Assembly (NCBI RefSeq): GCF_027579695.1
Contig: NC_083577.1
Span: 58,330,283-58,394,282 of the forward strand
Direction of reading: 5' to 3'
DNA length: 64,000 bases
Source of the DNA: Neoarius graeffei
Taxonomy: Eukaryota > Chordata > Actinopteri > Siluriformes > Ariidae
Numbering within the stretch: position 1 is the stretch's first letter; every line of letters begins with the position of its first letter. The notes beneath the pieces were generated by a model that had not been told where the DNA came from, ran no database searches, and saw only the letters and a program-made list of their open reading frames with translations. Both the position numbers and the translations under genes were made by a program. This document shows positions 23,401-33,160 of the stretch, in pieces.

Positions 23401-23986
23401 GCCAACGGTCACTTCATTGCTTGGACAGGACGTGGCATGGAGTTTAAGCTGATTGAGCCAGAAGAGGTCAGTCTTGAATACAAAATATAAAGGGCACTAC
23501 ATGTTATGTATATGCTGTCGTGAAATCGTTTTTTTTTTTTTTTAAATGACATAACTTGTACACTAGGTGGCTCGACGTTGGGGCATTCAGAAAAACCGAC
23601 CAGCCATGAATTATGACAAGCTGAGTCGCTCTCTGCGCTACTACTATGAGAAGGGCATCATGCAGAAGGTAAAGACAAGTTCACATTGATGCTCAGCTTA
23701 GTTATAAAATGCAGTGCATTCTTCCAATTGCATTTTTATTTTAATTAATCCTCAGGTTGCTGGTGAGAGGTACGTCTATAAATTTGTGTGTGATCCTGAG
23801 GCCCTCTTCTCCATGGCCTTTCCAGACAACCAGAGGCCAAACATTAAGGCTGATCCTGATGGCTTGCCTGTAGTAGACGATGATGCACTACCCATCACAC
23901 GCTATGATGAAGGAAGCTCTTACCTGGTAGATGGAGGAGAGCAGTGCGTCTCTGGGATGCCTTTCCCTGACGGCTATGTGTACTGA
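14448..23986 (+). CDS. etv5: ETS transcription factor Etv5 (ERM), PEA3 subfamily, complete spliced CDS
   Basis: Joined exons 14448-14495, 14592-14685, 14872-14919, 15373-15423, 16848-16971, 20342-20617, 21510-21796, 22795-22854, 23057-23125, 23297-23466, 23567-23668 and 23756-23986 give one open frame of 519 codons plus TGA; all junctions are GT-AG and phases agree. Human ETV5 has about 510 residues. Order: N-terminal acidic activation domain (about 35-80), proline-rich middle, second regulatory block with RQMSEP (about 214-309), ETS domain (about 372-455), short C-terminal tail ending [17 protein letters not shown] and [11 protein letters not shown] favour ETV5 over ETV1 and ETV4; the GYVY end alone resembles ETV1. 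The product is a nuclear factor binding GGAA sites, a known target and effector of FGF/ERK signalling. Several (I/V)KQEP motifs match sumoylation sites known in this family. Which teleost copy (a or b) is not decided. Confidence 0.96.
14592..14685 (+). CDS. etv5: etv5 exon, basic stretch and start of acidic domain
   Basis: Encodes residues 17-47 with [16 protein letters not shown], the conserved block before the activation helix. The acceptor could also be three bases later (CAGCAG), giving one residue less. Confidence 0.92.
14872..14919 (+). CDS. etv5: etv5 exon, acidic activation helix
   Basis: Encodes [16 protein letters not shown], the amphipathic helix of the PEA3 transactivation domain, which in mammals contacts Mediator (MED25). 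Donor G|gtgagg, phase 1 on both sides. Confidence 0.92.
15373..15423 (+). CDS. etv5: etv5 exon with COP1-type degron
   Basis: Encodes [24 protein letters not shown] matches the VP-type motif through which COP1 binds ETV1, ETV4 and ETV5. Flanked by CTCCACAG and gtgagt. Confidence 0.92.
16848..16971 (+). CDS. etv5: etv5 exon, KIKREL sumoylation block
   Basis: Encodes about 41 residues, including [13 protein letters not shown] and YGEKCLYNY. The KIKRE lysine corresponds to a known sumoylated lysine near residue 89 in human ETV5. The following intron holds a Tc1 element. Confidence 0.92.
17501..18022 (-). pseudogene. Tc1 transposase, C-terminal half
   Basis: A 173-codon open frame covers the C-terminal catalytic region: [19 protein letters not shown] (second Asp) and [10 protein letters not shown] (Glu), ending QGGHTRY. 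The N-terminal half (helix-turn-helix with [11 protein letters not shown]) is on the same strand at about 19080-19330, beyond the nested insertion. The first Asp block lies around 18080. The gene is split and cannot make a full transposase. Confidence 0.88.
18210..19036. mobile_element. 827-bp DNA element nested in Tc1 B
   Basis: Termini CTACGTTTACATGCACAT and its reverse complement, with TCA on both sides (18207-18209 and 19037-19039), a 3-bp duplication as made by PIF/Harbinger-type elements. The interior repeats AACAGCCTCGGTCGGCATGA at about 18447 and 18602. No transposase is visible, so it is non-autonomous. Confidence 0.8.
20047..20063. repeat. Poly-G run in etv5 intron
   Basis: About 17 consecutive G; prone to length error in sequencing and assembly. 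Confidence 0.8.
20342..20617 (+). CDS. etv5: etv5 proline-rich exon
   Basis: Encodes about 92 residues from [20 protein letters not shown] to the FAVPCPPQ region. The GFKPLTPP start matches ETV5; the rest is a Ser/Pro/His-rich linker that diverges quickly between orthologues. Acceptor CTTGCAG, donor AG|gtgcgg. Confidence 0.92.
21510..21796 (+). CDS. etv5: etv5 exon, negative regulatory region
   Basis: Encodes about 96 residues with RQLSEPC, HRQMSEP, PQGFKQE and IKQEPRDF. The SEP repeats and the KQE and KQEP lysines are hallmarks of all three PEA3 proteins. Donor TCTG|gttagt. Confidence 0.94.
22795..22854 (+). CDS. etv5: etv5 small exon EVPNCRSS
   Basis: Encodes 20 residues starting EVPNCRSS, as in ETV5 EVPNCQSS. 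The donor must be GAAA|gtaggt; the nearby gtaatc donor four bases on would break the frame with the next exon. Confidence 0.88.
23057..23125 (+). CDS. etv5: etv5 exon [12 protein letters not shown]
   Basis: Encodes [20 protein letters not shown] and LE, with the glycine completed by the next exon. VVPERLEG is diagnostic of ETV5; ETV1 has VVPEKFDG. Confidence 0.93.
23297..23466 (+). CDS. etv5: etv5 exon, first half of the ETS domain
   Basis: Encodes [13 protein letters not shown], then the ETS start [17 protein letters not shown] and [19 protein letters not shown]. Exon ends in phase 0 at GAG|gtcagt. Confidence 0.96.
23567..23668 (+). CDS. etv5: etv5 exon, ETS recognition helix
   Basis: Thirty-four codons: [20 protein letters not shown] followed by [14 protein letters not shown]. 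The two arginines of the RSLRYYY helix are the bases-reading residues of ETS proteins. All key residues are intact. Confidence 0.97.
23756..23986 (+). CDS. etv5: etv5 last coding exon
   Basis: Encodes [20 protein letters not shown] and AFPDNQRP, closing the ETS domain, then a tail of about 50 residues ending FPDGYVY before TGA. The tail is divergent from human ETV5 in its middle and ends more like ETV1. Confidence 0.95.
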   Translation, partial: VAGERYVYKFVCDPEALFSMAFPDNQRPNIKADPDGLPVVDDDALPITRYDEGSSYLVDGGEQCVSGMPFPDGYVY

Positions 23987-25725
23987 CTCTCATCCCCAAT
24001 CCAAAACCTGAACTGTTGAGCAGACCAGAGCACGTCTGTCCCTGCTGCCTCTACTTCTGCCCTGTTGTCCATTTACAGAATAACGCTCCCCCAAAAGTTG
24101 CATTAAATTAATGGAGTGATCTGCAAACCATCAAATCTCTGGCATTGGCCCATGAGAAAGTGTCTGTCTGGGAAGTGAGGGATATCTGGACTTCTGCAGC
24201 TTGACCTGCTTTGTGGTAGATGGTTACTTGATGCTGCAGAAAATGTGAAGTCAGTGTGCTGAAGGACTGTTGGGTCTCTGCGCAGACTGAAAGAATTGTA
24301 GCAATTTTGTTTTGACAATCTGTTTAAAAAAAAAAAAAGGAAAAAAAGATATTAAGAGGTGTCCTAACAAAACAAAAAAAAATAATCACAGCACTATTTA
24401 ATAGCTGCCTACTTGGGTAGTAATAGATTTGTGTTACCTCAAATCATATAGACATCTAGTAGAAGTGAAAAGGGCTTTATTTTGCAAAAGAGACCCATTC
24501 ATTTTAGTTTTGGTTAGACTTGTTTAGAAAGCTGGCTTTTATACAGTACTTTTGGTTTAACTAAATGCAGGACTACTTCAAACATGGACTTCTTTTTAAA
24601 AAAAAAAAAGCTTTTTTTTTTTTTTTTTTTTAAATTGTTGTTGGCTTGGTTTTTAGTCATTGTAAATGTTGTGGGGTTGTTTTTGTATCATTAGCTCGCA
24701 CTATCCCACTGGATTACTCAAAGGTTATTGCTCTATAACGAAGCTGAACTAGATGCGCTCTTAAAGACGTTCGGTCGGATTTCAGTGACTGTTAACCCAT
24801 TGTTAAACGTTTCATATGCATTGACACTTCCTTGAAAATTGGTACATTGTTAAACACAAATACAATATTCAAAAAGGGATGCACTAGACAAACTCTCCAA
24901 GAGATTTACAATGTCTGACTACTTAATGTATTTAAGGGTCAATGTTTTATCCTGTTTTGTATTATCTTTCGCTTGCTTTTCTTTAGCACTGTACAACTTT
25001 TAAAATGTACCACGATGGCAGGACAGCCAGGACTTTGCATGCAATAAGGTGAAAAGTACGCCTTCTCCTGGACTCTTTTTCACTGCCAACATGAAGTTGA
25101 CGAAAGACCACTGCTTCCTTTTTTTTGCATGGTACTCAACTGACAATTGTCCACTAACATATCGCTTTATGCTGGACAAAGATGAAATTTATTTCTCTGC
25201 GTTGTTTCCTTGCTTTTTTTTTTTTTTTTGAGAGAAACTTATATAAATATCTATTTTTGCAAAGTCTGCATTGGTTTTGATTTAATTGTATCAGCTGTAT
25301 AGTACTGCCTAAACCCTGTTTTAAACGCGGGATGCCTGTGGTGCTTTCACTGCAGATCAGGGCTTAATGGACTCCCTTTGTGTTGGATTACAGCAATGTT
25401 TTCCATAACAGTCCTCAAACACACACAGACCAGCCAGGTTACTGCTTACTCTGGGTTCCCAACACATCTGAACCATGTATTGTGTTCTTCATGACTTTGG
25501 GACAAATGAAGATTGTTTGGGAAATATTCATTGGAAGATATTCTTTGGAATGGAAACTGATCTATACGTAATAGGCTTTCTCACTGAATGAGAGGTTTAT
25601 TAACTTCAAGCCCTATCTCCAGAAGGGGGAGTCTGCATGTGTATAGGCTTCACCTTTGAATTGTGTACCTTTTTTTTAGTTTATAATCTGTTATGGGTAC
25701 AATAAACTGTTCTTTCTGCTTCACA
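23987..25725 (+). other. etv5 3' UTR
   Basis: About 1.7 kb without credible coding sequence, with A and T runs at about 24326-24380, 24598-24632 and 25214-25229. It ends near the AATAAA at 25701. Length and AT richness fit the long 3' UTRs of PEA3 genes. Confidence 0.75.
25701..25706 (+). terminator. etv5 poly(A) signal
   Basis: AATAAA followed within 30 bases by the T-rich stretch TGTTCTTTCTGCTT, a typical cleavage context. Confidence 0.7.
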
Positions 25726-27069
25726 CCCACTGGATTTTTCTCTCATTTCTCTCATCTATAATCAGTGAGTTGCTGTGGACATTTGCTATTATAAACTTTA
25801 CCAAATACGTGTCTGGTTACTAAAGTTCACAGCTAAAAGTCCAGCTAATTCTGACAAAGTTAGGAAAAATACACCTTTTTTTTAATGTTAGAAAGGGTTG
25901 GTAAATTTCAGACATAAAAGAACCAAGATTTTTTTTCCTTCCATGCATTTATAGCACGTATCGATCACACGTTCAAGGAGTGCTTCTCGATCTTATTATG
26001 GCCTTTTGTTCTCCCAGAAGTGCTTATTTCATCTTTACATTAAGGGCTGGCTAGTTTACTAATGTGCCTTTGGCCTTGTGGCCAGAAAGCAGGCCTTCGT
26101 TTAGAAGTATTATATAATCACATCCAACTTACTGAGCAAGCAATGCTTATGGACCATAAAGTTCATACAGATGAACCTACAGTATGAGTGTCTTAATGTA
26201 ACTGCTGAACGTAGATATTTAGGCAGTGTCTAAAAGCGGACCTCCCACTGAGTGTATGAGCAAAGTATCTGCAAGAGCACAAAATCAACCTGAATAGAAT
26301 ACTACAGCATATGAACTATCGAATAGTGTGATGTATTTCATGTCAGTAAATTGCTGCATTGTCTTGTGACTGTGAGACCAATAATGAGATCCGCATCACA
26401 GTTATAAATACATATTTATTCCTTTCTTTGACACATTCTGCATGCCATATGCTAAAAACACCACCACATTTATCATGGTGCGACTCTGCTGGGAGCCTGG
26501 TGGACGGCAGTGAACGAGCATTTTCACTTTACATCATAGAATATTATCGTAGCTATATAGTTACGATAATATTCTATTAGACATTAGAACTATTCAATAT
26601 CGATCGGCGGTAGTTTTAGATAATCTAAAACTAAGGAAAGGTGTTCATAATTGCTACTGAACTATACAATAAATGATGTTTGCATGAGTATACAGAGTGA
26701 AAATTTTTCAGTTGATTTAAAAAAAAAAAGCAGACCATACAATGCAAACAAACATACATTGCCCGCTATGGGAAAAACAACCCCCACAAGAAAACACTGT
26801 AGGATAAAAAGTTTTGGGTGAAAAATACAACACACACGAAAACATACTCCTTGACCAAATGCAGCATATGATCACCGATGGTTAGAGCTGCAATCTTGAT
26901 ATTTCAAACTTCTTAACAAACAGTTGTCTGGTCACAACTGTCCAACAAGCTAGTGGACTAAAAACAGTTTTATATGAAACTGTCGTGAATATTTTCCATA
27001 AAACGTGTTGGTAAATCCCATGATATTTTAAAAAAAATTTTAAATAAGCACTGGATAAACCCCTATCTA
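25726..27069. other. Downstream spacer with one strong hairpin
   Basis: No gene or repeat family recognised. Contains a perfect inverted repeat at about 26538-26578 (arms ATAGAATATTATCGTA and its complement). Confidence 0.5.
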
Positions 27070-27081
27070 TCTTATGTAAAT

Positions 27082-27464
27082 CTCATCTCATTCTCATCTC
27101 ATTATCTCTAGCCGCTTTATCCTTCTACAGGGTCGCAGGCAAGCTGGAGCCTATCCCAGCTGACTACGGGCGAAAGGCAGGGTACACCCTGGACAAGTCG
27201 CCAGGTCATCACAGGGCTGACACATAGACACAGACAACCATTCACACTCACATTCACACCTACGGTCAATTTAGAGTCACCAGTTAACCTAACCTGCATG
27301 TCTTTGGACTGTGGGGGAAACCGGAGCACCCGGAGGAAACCCACGCGGACACGGGGAGAACATGCAAACTCCACACAGAAAAGCCCTCGCCGGCCCCGGG
27401 GCTCGAACCCAGGACCTTCTTGCTGTGAGGCAATAGCACTAACCACTACACCACTGTGCCACCC
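27082..27464 (-). mobile_element. V-SINE, minus orientation, with 12-bp target duplication
   Basis: Full-length copy flanked by TCTTATGTAAAT at 27070-27081 and 27465-27476, an exact duplication. The tail carries extra CTCAT repeats. Confidence 0.93.
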
Positions 27465-28048
27465 TCTTATGTAAATAAAGATAGAAATTTCCTTGTCCAG
27501 TGGTCAAGTGTTTATGATACGTTGACTTGCACTTATAATCAGGTTCCCTGTGGTGGTACGTTTGTACATCATTTGTATGTACGGTCGCAAAAGCCATCAA
27601 AAATCAGGTCAATGTATTACCATATTCTCTTAAGCATTGCGTTTCGCTCCGCTATTAATCCATTTTGCAACAATTATTAGTACCATCACCCAAGGTATGG
27701 TTAGAGCTGCTCAAGGCCGGATTAACTATATGGGCCTGCGGCACAGTGCCCAGGGGCACTAACCACTCACAGCCAGTGGGGGGGGGGGGGGGGGGGGGGG
27801 GCACCACATGACAGAAACTTTAAAAATATTTTTCGTGAATGTTTGTACACTTAAAATGGTTATACACTTGACATTGTTAAATAGTCATATATAATTCATT
27901 ATGAACACTAATTTCATAAGAACAACAATAATAATCATAATTCTGAGCAAGAGTGGCCTATGTAACCATTAACCCCCCTTTCCTCAACTTGTCAGTTGAG
28001 CCAGTCCACCACGGTGAAATGTATCAACTTTTTAAAAACCGCGGTAGA

Positions 28049-28946
28049 AATGAAAAATGGACAGACATCATTTGAGTGGTTGTGTGAAGAGAAAATTAAA
28101 AAAAGAGAAAGACTCCAGGCGTGTATGGGTTCGAGCCCCGGGGCCGGCGAGGGCCTTTCTGTGCGGAGTTTGCATGTTCTCCCCGTGTCCGTGTGGGTTT
28201 CCTCCGGGTGCTCCGGTTTCCCCCACAGTCCAAAGACATGCAGGTTAGGTTAACTGGTGACTCTAAATTGACCGTAGGTGTGAATGTGAGTGTGAATGGT
28301 TGTCTGTGTCTATGTGTCAGCCCTGTGATGACCTGGCGACTTGTCCAGGGTGTACCCCGCCTTTCGCCCGTAGTCAGCTGGGATAGGCTCCAGCTTGCCT
28401 GCGACCCTGTAGAAGGATAAAGCGGCTAGAGATAATGAGATGAGATGAGATGAGTCCAGGCGTGTAGCTGCAATTAAAAATGTTCCAGTGTTAGATCGTT
28501 TTTTTATAAAAACATCAACAACTGCTGTCACTACCAGCGCTGAAGCCGAAGCTAGTGAAACCAGCGATGCTAGTGAGGGAGATGGCCCTGCTAGCACTAG
28601 CCGGGGAGATGCTACAACCACAGCCAGTGTTAGCCGAGGGGTCGGAGACGACGAGGATCCCCTTGAGGAAGATGGGAGCAAGGGAGACCCCGGGGAGGAG
28701 GATATGTGCGAAGCCACTTTAAGCCAGGTAGAGATCAGTTCACACCATGGTGACGAGAAGGAAGACGAGGGTGTTATGGATGTCAACCCAGCGCAGCCGA
28801 CGCCAGTAGAACACTTCTCTATTTCAACTGATCCTGCGCGATGGGGAGATCTAACGGAGTTGAAAAAAGAACTGGCTATTGCTAATGGTCCCGGCAGGAG
28901 GTTACTGAACGCATGCACGCAGGGTGGTGGGGCACTTGAGGTATAG
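28049..28946 (+). pseudogene. hAT-type transposase N-terminal fragment, split by a SINE
   Basis: Reading starts at about 28057 (MDRHHLSGCVKRKLKKEKDS), is interrupted by the SINE at 28126, and resumes as a 152-codon frame from 28488. That frame is acidic and Ser/Thr-rich and ends with a DPARWGDLTELKKEL block and NGPGR, which resembles the D-P-x-x-W-x-x-L segment ahead of the TTF-type zinc finger in hAT/ZMYM-like proteins. The finger and catalytic regions are deleted. Confidence 0.55.
28126..28454 (+). mobile_element. 5'-truncated V-SINE inside the hAT element
   Basis: Starts within the B box (TGGGTTCGAGCCCC) and lacks the tRNA A box. Flanked by TCCAGGCGTGTA at 28114-28125 and 28455-28466, an exact 12-bp duplication, so the truncation happened on insertion. 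Confidence 0.92.
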
Positions 28947-29104
28947 TGCCCAGGGGCACCACATTGGCTTAATACGGCACTGGAGCTGCTTGAGGGAGTT
29001 AGGAAGTGATCACTGCTACTATTGCACTCATTAACGTATTTAAAAATGCTCACACATCATATACATTTGGCTTCCTCAATTAACTTTAGTTGTAGTTACA
29101 ACAA

Positions 29105-30345
29105 TTTGGTTTTAATTCAAGTTTATTTTTATGGCACTTAACAATAGACATTGTCGCAAAGCAGCTTTACAGAATTTTAATGATTTTAAAATGAGCTAAT
29201 TTTATCCCTAATCTATCCCCAATGAGCAAGCCTGTGGCAACGGTGGCAAGGAAAAACTCCCTCAGACGACATGAGGAAGAAACCTCGAGAAGAACCAGAC
29301 TCAAAAGGGAACCCATCCTCATTTGGGTGATGACAGACCAGAGGTGTGTCCAGAGGTGTGACTGGGCACAAGTAACAATCCATTAAATTTTGGCGGTGAT
29401 CCGGATCACCGTCTGGATCCTAGAATTTTTTTAAAGGATTCTTGGCGAGGGTCTGCGCTCTCCGAGTGCTTTTCTAGTTAGTTATAAACTCTTCATTGAC
29501 AGAAACTTGAGTGCAAAACTGTTCATGACAACTGCAGTCCTAAAGTTAGCAAGTCAACTGTAGTCCTCAGCCATAAAAGCATTACTGTAAGTGTCCAGGG
29601 CGTCCTCCAGGTGTGACTTTCAACTGTCCTCATGGGGCCATCCTCCACAGGAGCGAAGCGATGAGACTCCAGCCAGACGTAGGGCTTCAGGATGGATCAA
29701 GCAGGTCCGAGGAGCAGAAGAGGTCAGCATCTCGATCTCAGGATTGACATGTAACTCAGAGGGACAGACCGGAGGGGAACATGCCCAATGTCACCTGATG
29801 AGTAAGAACAGTATACATTTTGTGCTGAGCGCAAGCAGGGACTCCGGCAAAACCAACTAGGACAGCATAACTAAAAGGGGAGAGCCAGAGGTTAACACAG
29901 GCATGAGGGCGCCCCGTGCTCACTATGCATGAGCAGCAGCCACAACACCGTCAACACACTTGAGCGAGCAAGTGAATGAGGGACTGACAGCATCCATACA
30001 TCCCAAACACTTTATATCTGAGGACCCTCCAGATCTACTTCTTTCCCTCATAAACACTATTAACAAAAGGCTTGACTAAACAGATATGTTTTCAGCGTAG
30101 ACTTAAACGCTGAGACTGTCTGATTCCCGAACACTACTTGGAAGGCTGTTCCATAACTGTGGGGCTTTGTAAGAAAAGCCTCCGCCCCCTGATGTAGCTT
30201 TCACTATACGAGGTACCAGCAAATAGCCTCCTCCTTTTGATCCAAGTAGACATGGCAGGTCATAAAGGACCAGAGGTTTTAATTGAGTGAGTTTTTTTAA
30301 AAACTGCCTCTGACAAGAAACCACAAGTTCACTTGTCCATGCATC
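29105..30345 (-). mobile_element. LINE 3' end (RT C-terminus plus 3' UTR), minus strand
   Basis: On the minus strand a frame (30324 to about 30103) contains GGGFSYKAPQLWNSLPSSVR, then after a frameshift AFKSTLKTYLF (about 30075). The W-N-x-L-P and FK..LKTYLF motifs mark the C-terminus of fish non-LTR reverse transcriptases (L2/CR1-like). The long 3' UTR reaches about 29105. Around 29390-29470 a palindromic GTGATCCGGATCAC segment may be a separate insertion. 5'-truncated and dead. Confidence 0.7.
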
Positions 30346-30727
30346 TTCATTTCTTCAGCTTCAGTAATTGTAGTAGATCTGGAGCCTATATCAGAAGCAC
30401 TGGTCGTGAAATAGAAATACACTCAAGATTGGACACCAGTCCATCGCAGGACCCAACACATACGCTTTGCAAAGACGTGTGTGTGTGTATCATTTAAAAG
30501 CATAACTTGCTTAACCAACCTTGTCTCCTGCGCTCAAATTCAATTTGCATGACTGAATTTGTAACAAGCCCTACTAAGGTTATGGTTAGCGTTTGCACCT
30601 TTCCCTTGCAACTCCATATGAAATCAAACAAAATCATGATATGAGGTTCCAGTTAATGTGCTTAGAGTGCAATCTTATTGTAAGGCAAATACATACACAC
30701 TTGAAATATAAGCTTATAATGTATACT

Positions 30728-31098
30728 CATCTCATTATCTGTAGCCACTTTATCCTGTTCTACAGGGTCGCAGGCAAGCTGGAGCCTATCCCAGCTGACT
30801 ACGGGCGAAAGGCGGGGTACACCCTGGACAAGTCGCCAGGTCATCACAGGGCTGACACATAGACACAGACAACCATTCACACTCACATTCACACCTACGG
30901 TCAATTTAGAGTCACCAGTTAACCTAACCTGCATGTCTTTGGACTGTGGGGGAAACCGGAGCACCCGGAGGAAACCCACGCGGACACGGGGAGAACATGC
31001 AAACTCCACACAGAAAGGCCCTCGCTGGCCACGGGGCTCGAACCCGGACCTTCTTGCTGTGAGGTGACAGCACTAACCACTACATCACCGTGCCGCTC
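30728..31098 (-). mobile_element. V-SINE, minus orientation, with 12-bp target duplication
   Basis: Full-length; ATAATGTATACT at 30716-30727 and at 31099-31110 is an exact duplication. Confidence 0.94.
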
Positions 31099-31110
31099 AT
31101 AATGTATACT

Positions 31111-31549
31111 GTTAGTCGATTTTCTTCTCATTTGAAATGAAGTACAATTATATGATCGTGTTCCTAAACTGGCTTAATTATTTTAGCTTATTTTGCAGCT
31201 CAAAAATATTCTGTCAAGATGGTTAATCAATCATTTTCAGTGCAATTTTAGATAATGACTTCCTTGCAAATATAATCGTTCAGAAAATGACAGGAGCTTG
31301 TGAAAATTATTCTGAGGCATAGATTCAGTAACCAATGCAGGCACCTTGCTTGCAGTATAAAAATGACAGCCAAGCTACTTACTCAAACACTAAGCCAATT
31401 TTTATCTGTTCTGACCAGTTTCCCAAAATACTTTTTGGTAGTGTCAAATTGAGTCTCACTTTAAATTTAAAATCATTCTCTATATGCAAATATGATTTTA
31501 TTCTGTGTAACAGTGATTAAAAACATTCAAATACTTTATTTCTTTAAAA
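31111..31549. other. Spacer, nothing recognised
   Basis: AT-rich, no gene or repeat supported. Confidence 0.4.
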
Positions 31550-31560
31550 GGTTCTGACTG

Positions 31561-31940
31561 GGGGCGGCACGGTGGTGTAGTGGTTAGCGCTGTCACCTCA
31601 CAGCAAGAAGGTCCTGGGTTCGAGCCCCGTGGCTGGCGAGGGCCTTTCTGTGTGGAGTTTGCATGTTCTCCCCGTGTCCGCGTGGGTTTCCTCCGGGTGC
31701 TCCGGTTTCCCCCACAGTCCAAAGACATGCAGGTTAGGTTAACTGGTGACTCTAAATTGACCGTAGGTGTGAATGTGAGTGTGAATGGTTGTCTGTGTCT
31801 ATGTGTCAGCCCTGTGATGACCTGGCGACTTGTCCAGGGTGTACCCCGCCTTTCGCCCGTAGTCAGCTGGGATAGGCTCCAGCTTGCCTGCGACCCTGTA
31901 GAACAGGATAAAGTGGCTACAGATAATGAGATGAGATGAG
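31561..31940 (+). mobile_element. V-SINE, plus orientation, with target duplication
   Basis: Full-length copy from GGGGCGGCACGGTGGTGTAG to the GATGAGATGAG tail; GGTTCTGACTG flanks it at 31550-31560 and 31940-31950. The terminal G is ambiguous. Confidence 0.94.
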
Positions 31941-32160
31941 GTTCTGACTGAAAAGCTGAATTCTGAGCAAAAATGTAGTTTTTATTGCTGTTTTGCAGTG
32001 ATTTGAAGATGATTGGAGTTGAAATTGAGGAGTTGCACTGCTCCACACACCGTGTACCCTGTGTGTTAATGTTTTGCCAAAATAAAACGCTTCCCGCATT
32101 TTAGGATTGCAGAGACTGCCAAAGCAAGTGAGCAACAATATTTGACCAAAACAAAGTCAG

Positions 32161-32435
32161 CATGGGCAAACATGGCAGACTCTGCTCTCCAGCCAGCTAA
32201 AAGCCAGTGGAAAAGAAAAGGAAAATGTGGAAAAAAAAAACCAAACCCAACAATCAGCTAGAAAGCGCACCAGAAGAGCAATGAAAACCAAAAGGTTGTC
32301 CGCAAGCCTTTTCACAAAAGGGACATATCGACTGCTGGGATCAACTGAAGGATGAAACGGGCGTGAAATCTGATGAAGAATTTGCAGCGCTTGTCTTGGA
32401 TTGGCGAGTCCAAGTATGGAGTTATACACCTAATG
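32161..32435 (+). pseudogene. Decayed repeat-protein fragment, function unknown
   Basis: Starts ATGGCAGACTCTGCTCTCCA and is basic at first (KSQWKRKGKCGKKK). After frameshifts it gives WDQLKDETGVKSDEEFAALV, which resembles the RW..L....G.K.DAE.A.FLLD segment seen in unnamed, multi-copy fish proteins. No enzyme domain is visible. Confidence 0.35.
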
Positions 32436-33160
32436 TTTTGATCTTGCAGAGAAAGAAACGATAATACAAAAGCAGTAACAGAGAAGAGATATATAGTCAC
32501 CTTTTGTTCACAGATCTATTCGCAAATGTCAACCACAAATTGCATTCCTGCGACTCGAAACTTTGAGGTTGATGCAGTCACTGTTTTCAACGTGTCACCA
32601 TCTTGGTGTGAGACAGTTCCATAGTTATGCGAATTATGGAAACCTCCTCGCGTTCTGCTGTTTCCATGGGGCCATACCGTTTACCTCAAGAGGTAGGAAA
32701 ACGGTCCCAAAATGGAGAAAAGCAACCCTTAGCACATCAAAATCACCACATCTCATCCGCATTATGTCGTTCTGGCAGGACATAAGAAAATGCCATGCAA
32801 AGTTTAAAAAAAAAAATTAAAGATCTCAGATGACTTTGCAGTCAGTACCTTTAAACACATGCACGAGATAGCCTTTTATTATTCAAAGCAAGTGATGAGG
32901 GACTTCATACTTTAACTTAATGTTCTCAATATTTCTAAACATTTAACAGTACTCTCAGGGTGAAATTACAGGATGAGAATAACTTTTTTTTTTTTTGGTG
33001 ATACTGAGCCTACTGTTGATTGCAGGATAAATGATTACATTTTTACACCCCTCCACATTTTTTTGGTGATACCAGCATAGACCATTTGCACTTATGTCCT
33101 GAATCTCCCGCGATGCTCTCCAATTTCGTTGTGTCCGCCATCTTTGTGGTATAGCATCCA

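Larger units (their letters stand above)
27712..28982 (+). mobile_element. Non-autonomous hAT-like element with 8-bp target duplication
   Basis: Exact GAGCTGCT flanks both sides (27704-27711 and 28983-28990). The ends are imperfect inverted repeats (CAAGGCCGGATTAA at left, TTAATACGGCACTG at right). Near each end AGTGCCCAGGGGCAC recurs, in direct orientation. A 23-base G run lies at 27778-27800. It carries a transposase N-terminal fragment and a later SINE. Confidence 0.85.

Noticed and set aside
28310-29053. 247-codon minus-strand Ser/Pro-rich frame
   Set aside because: Antisense of the acidic hAT fragment and the SINE; the plus-strand frame gives the sensible domain.
29591-29860. 89-codon frame in the LINE 3' UTR
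   Set aside because: Lies antisense in non-coding LINE tail without recognised motifs.
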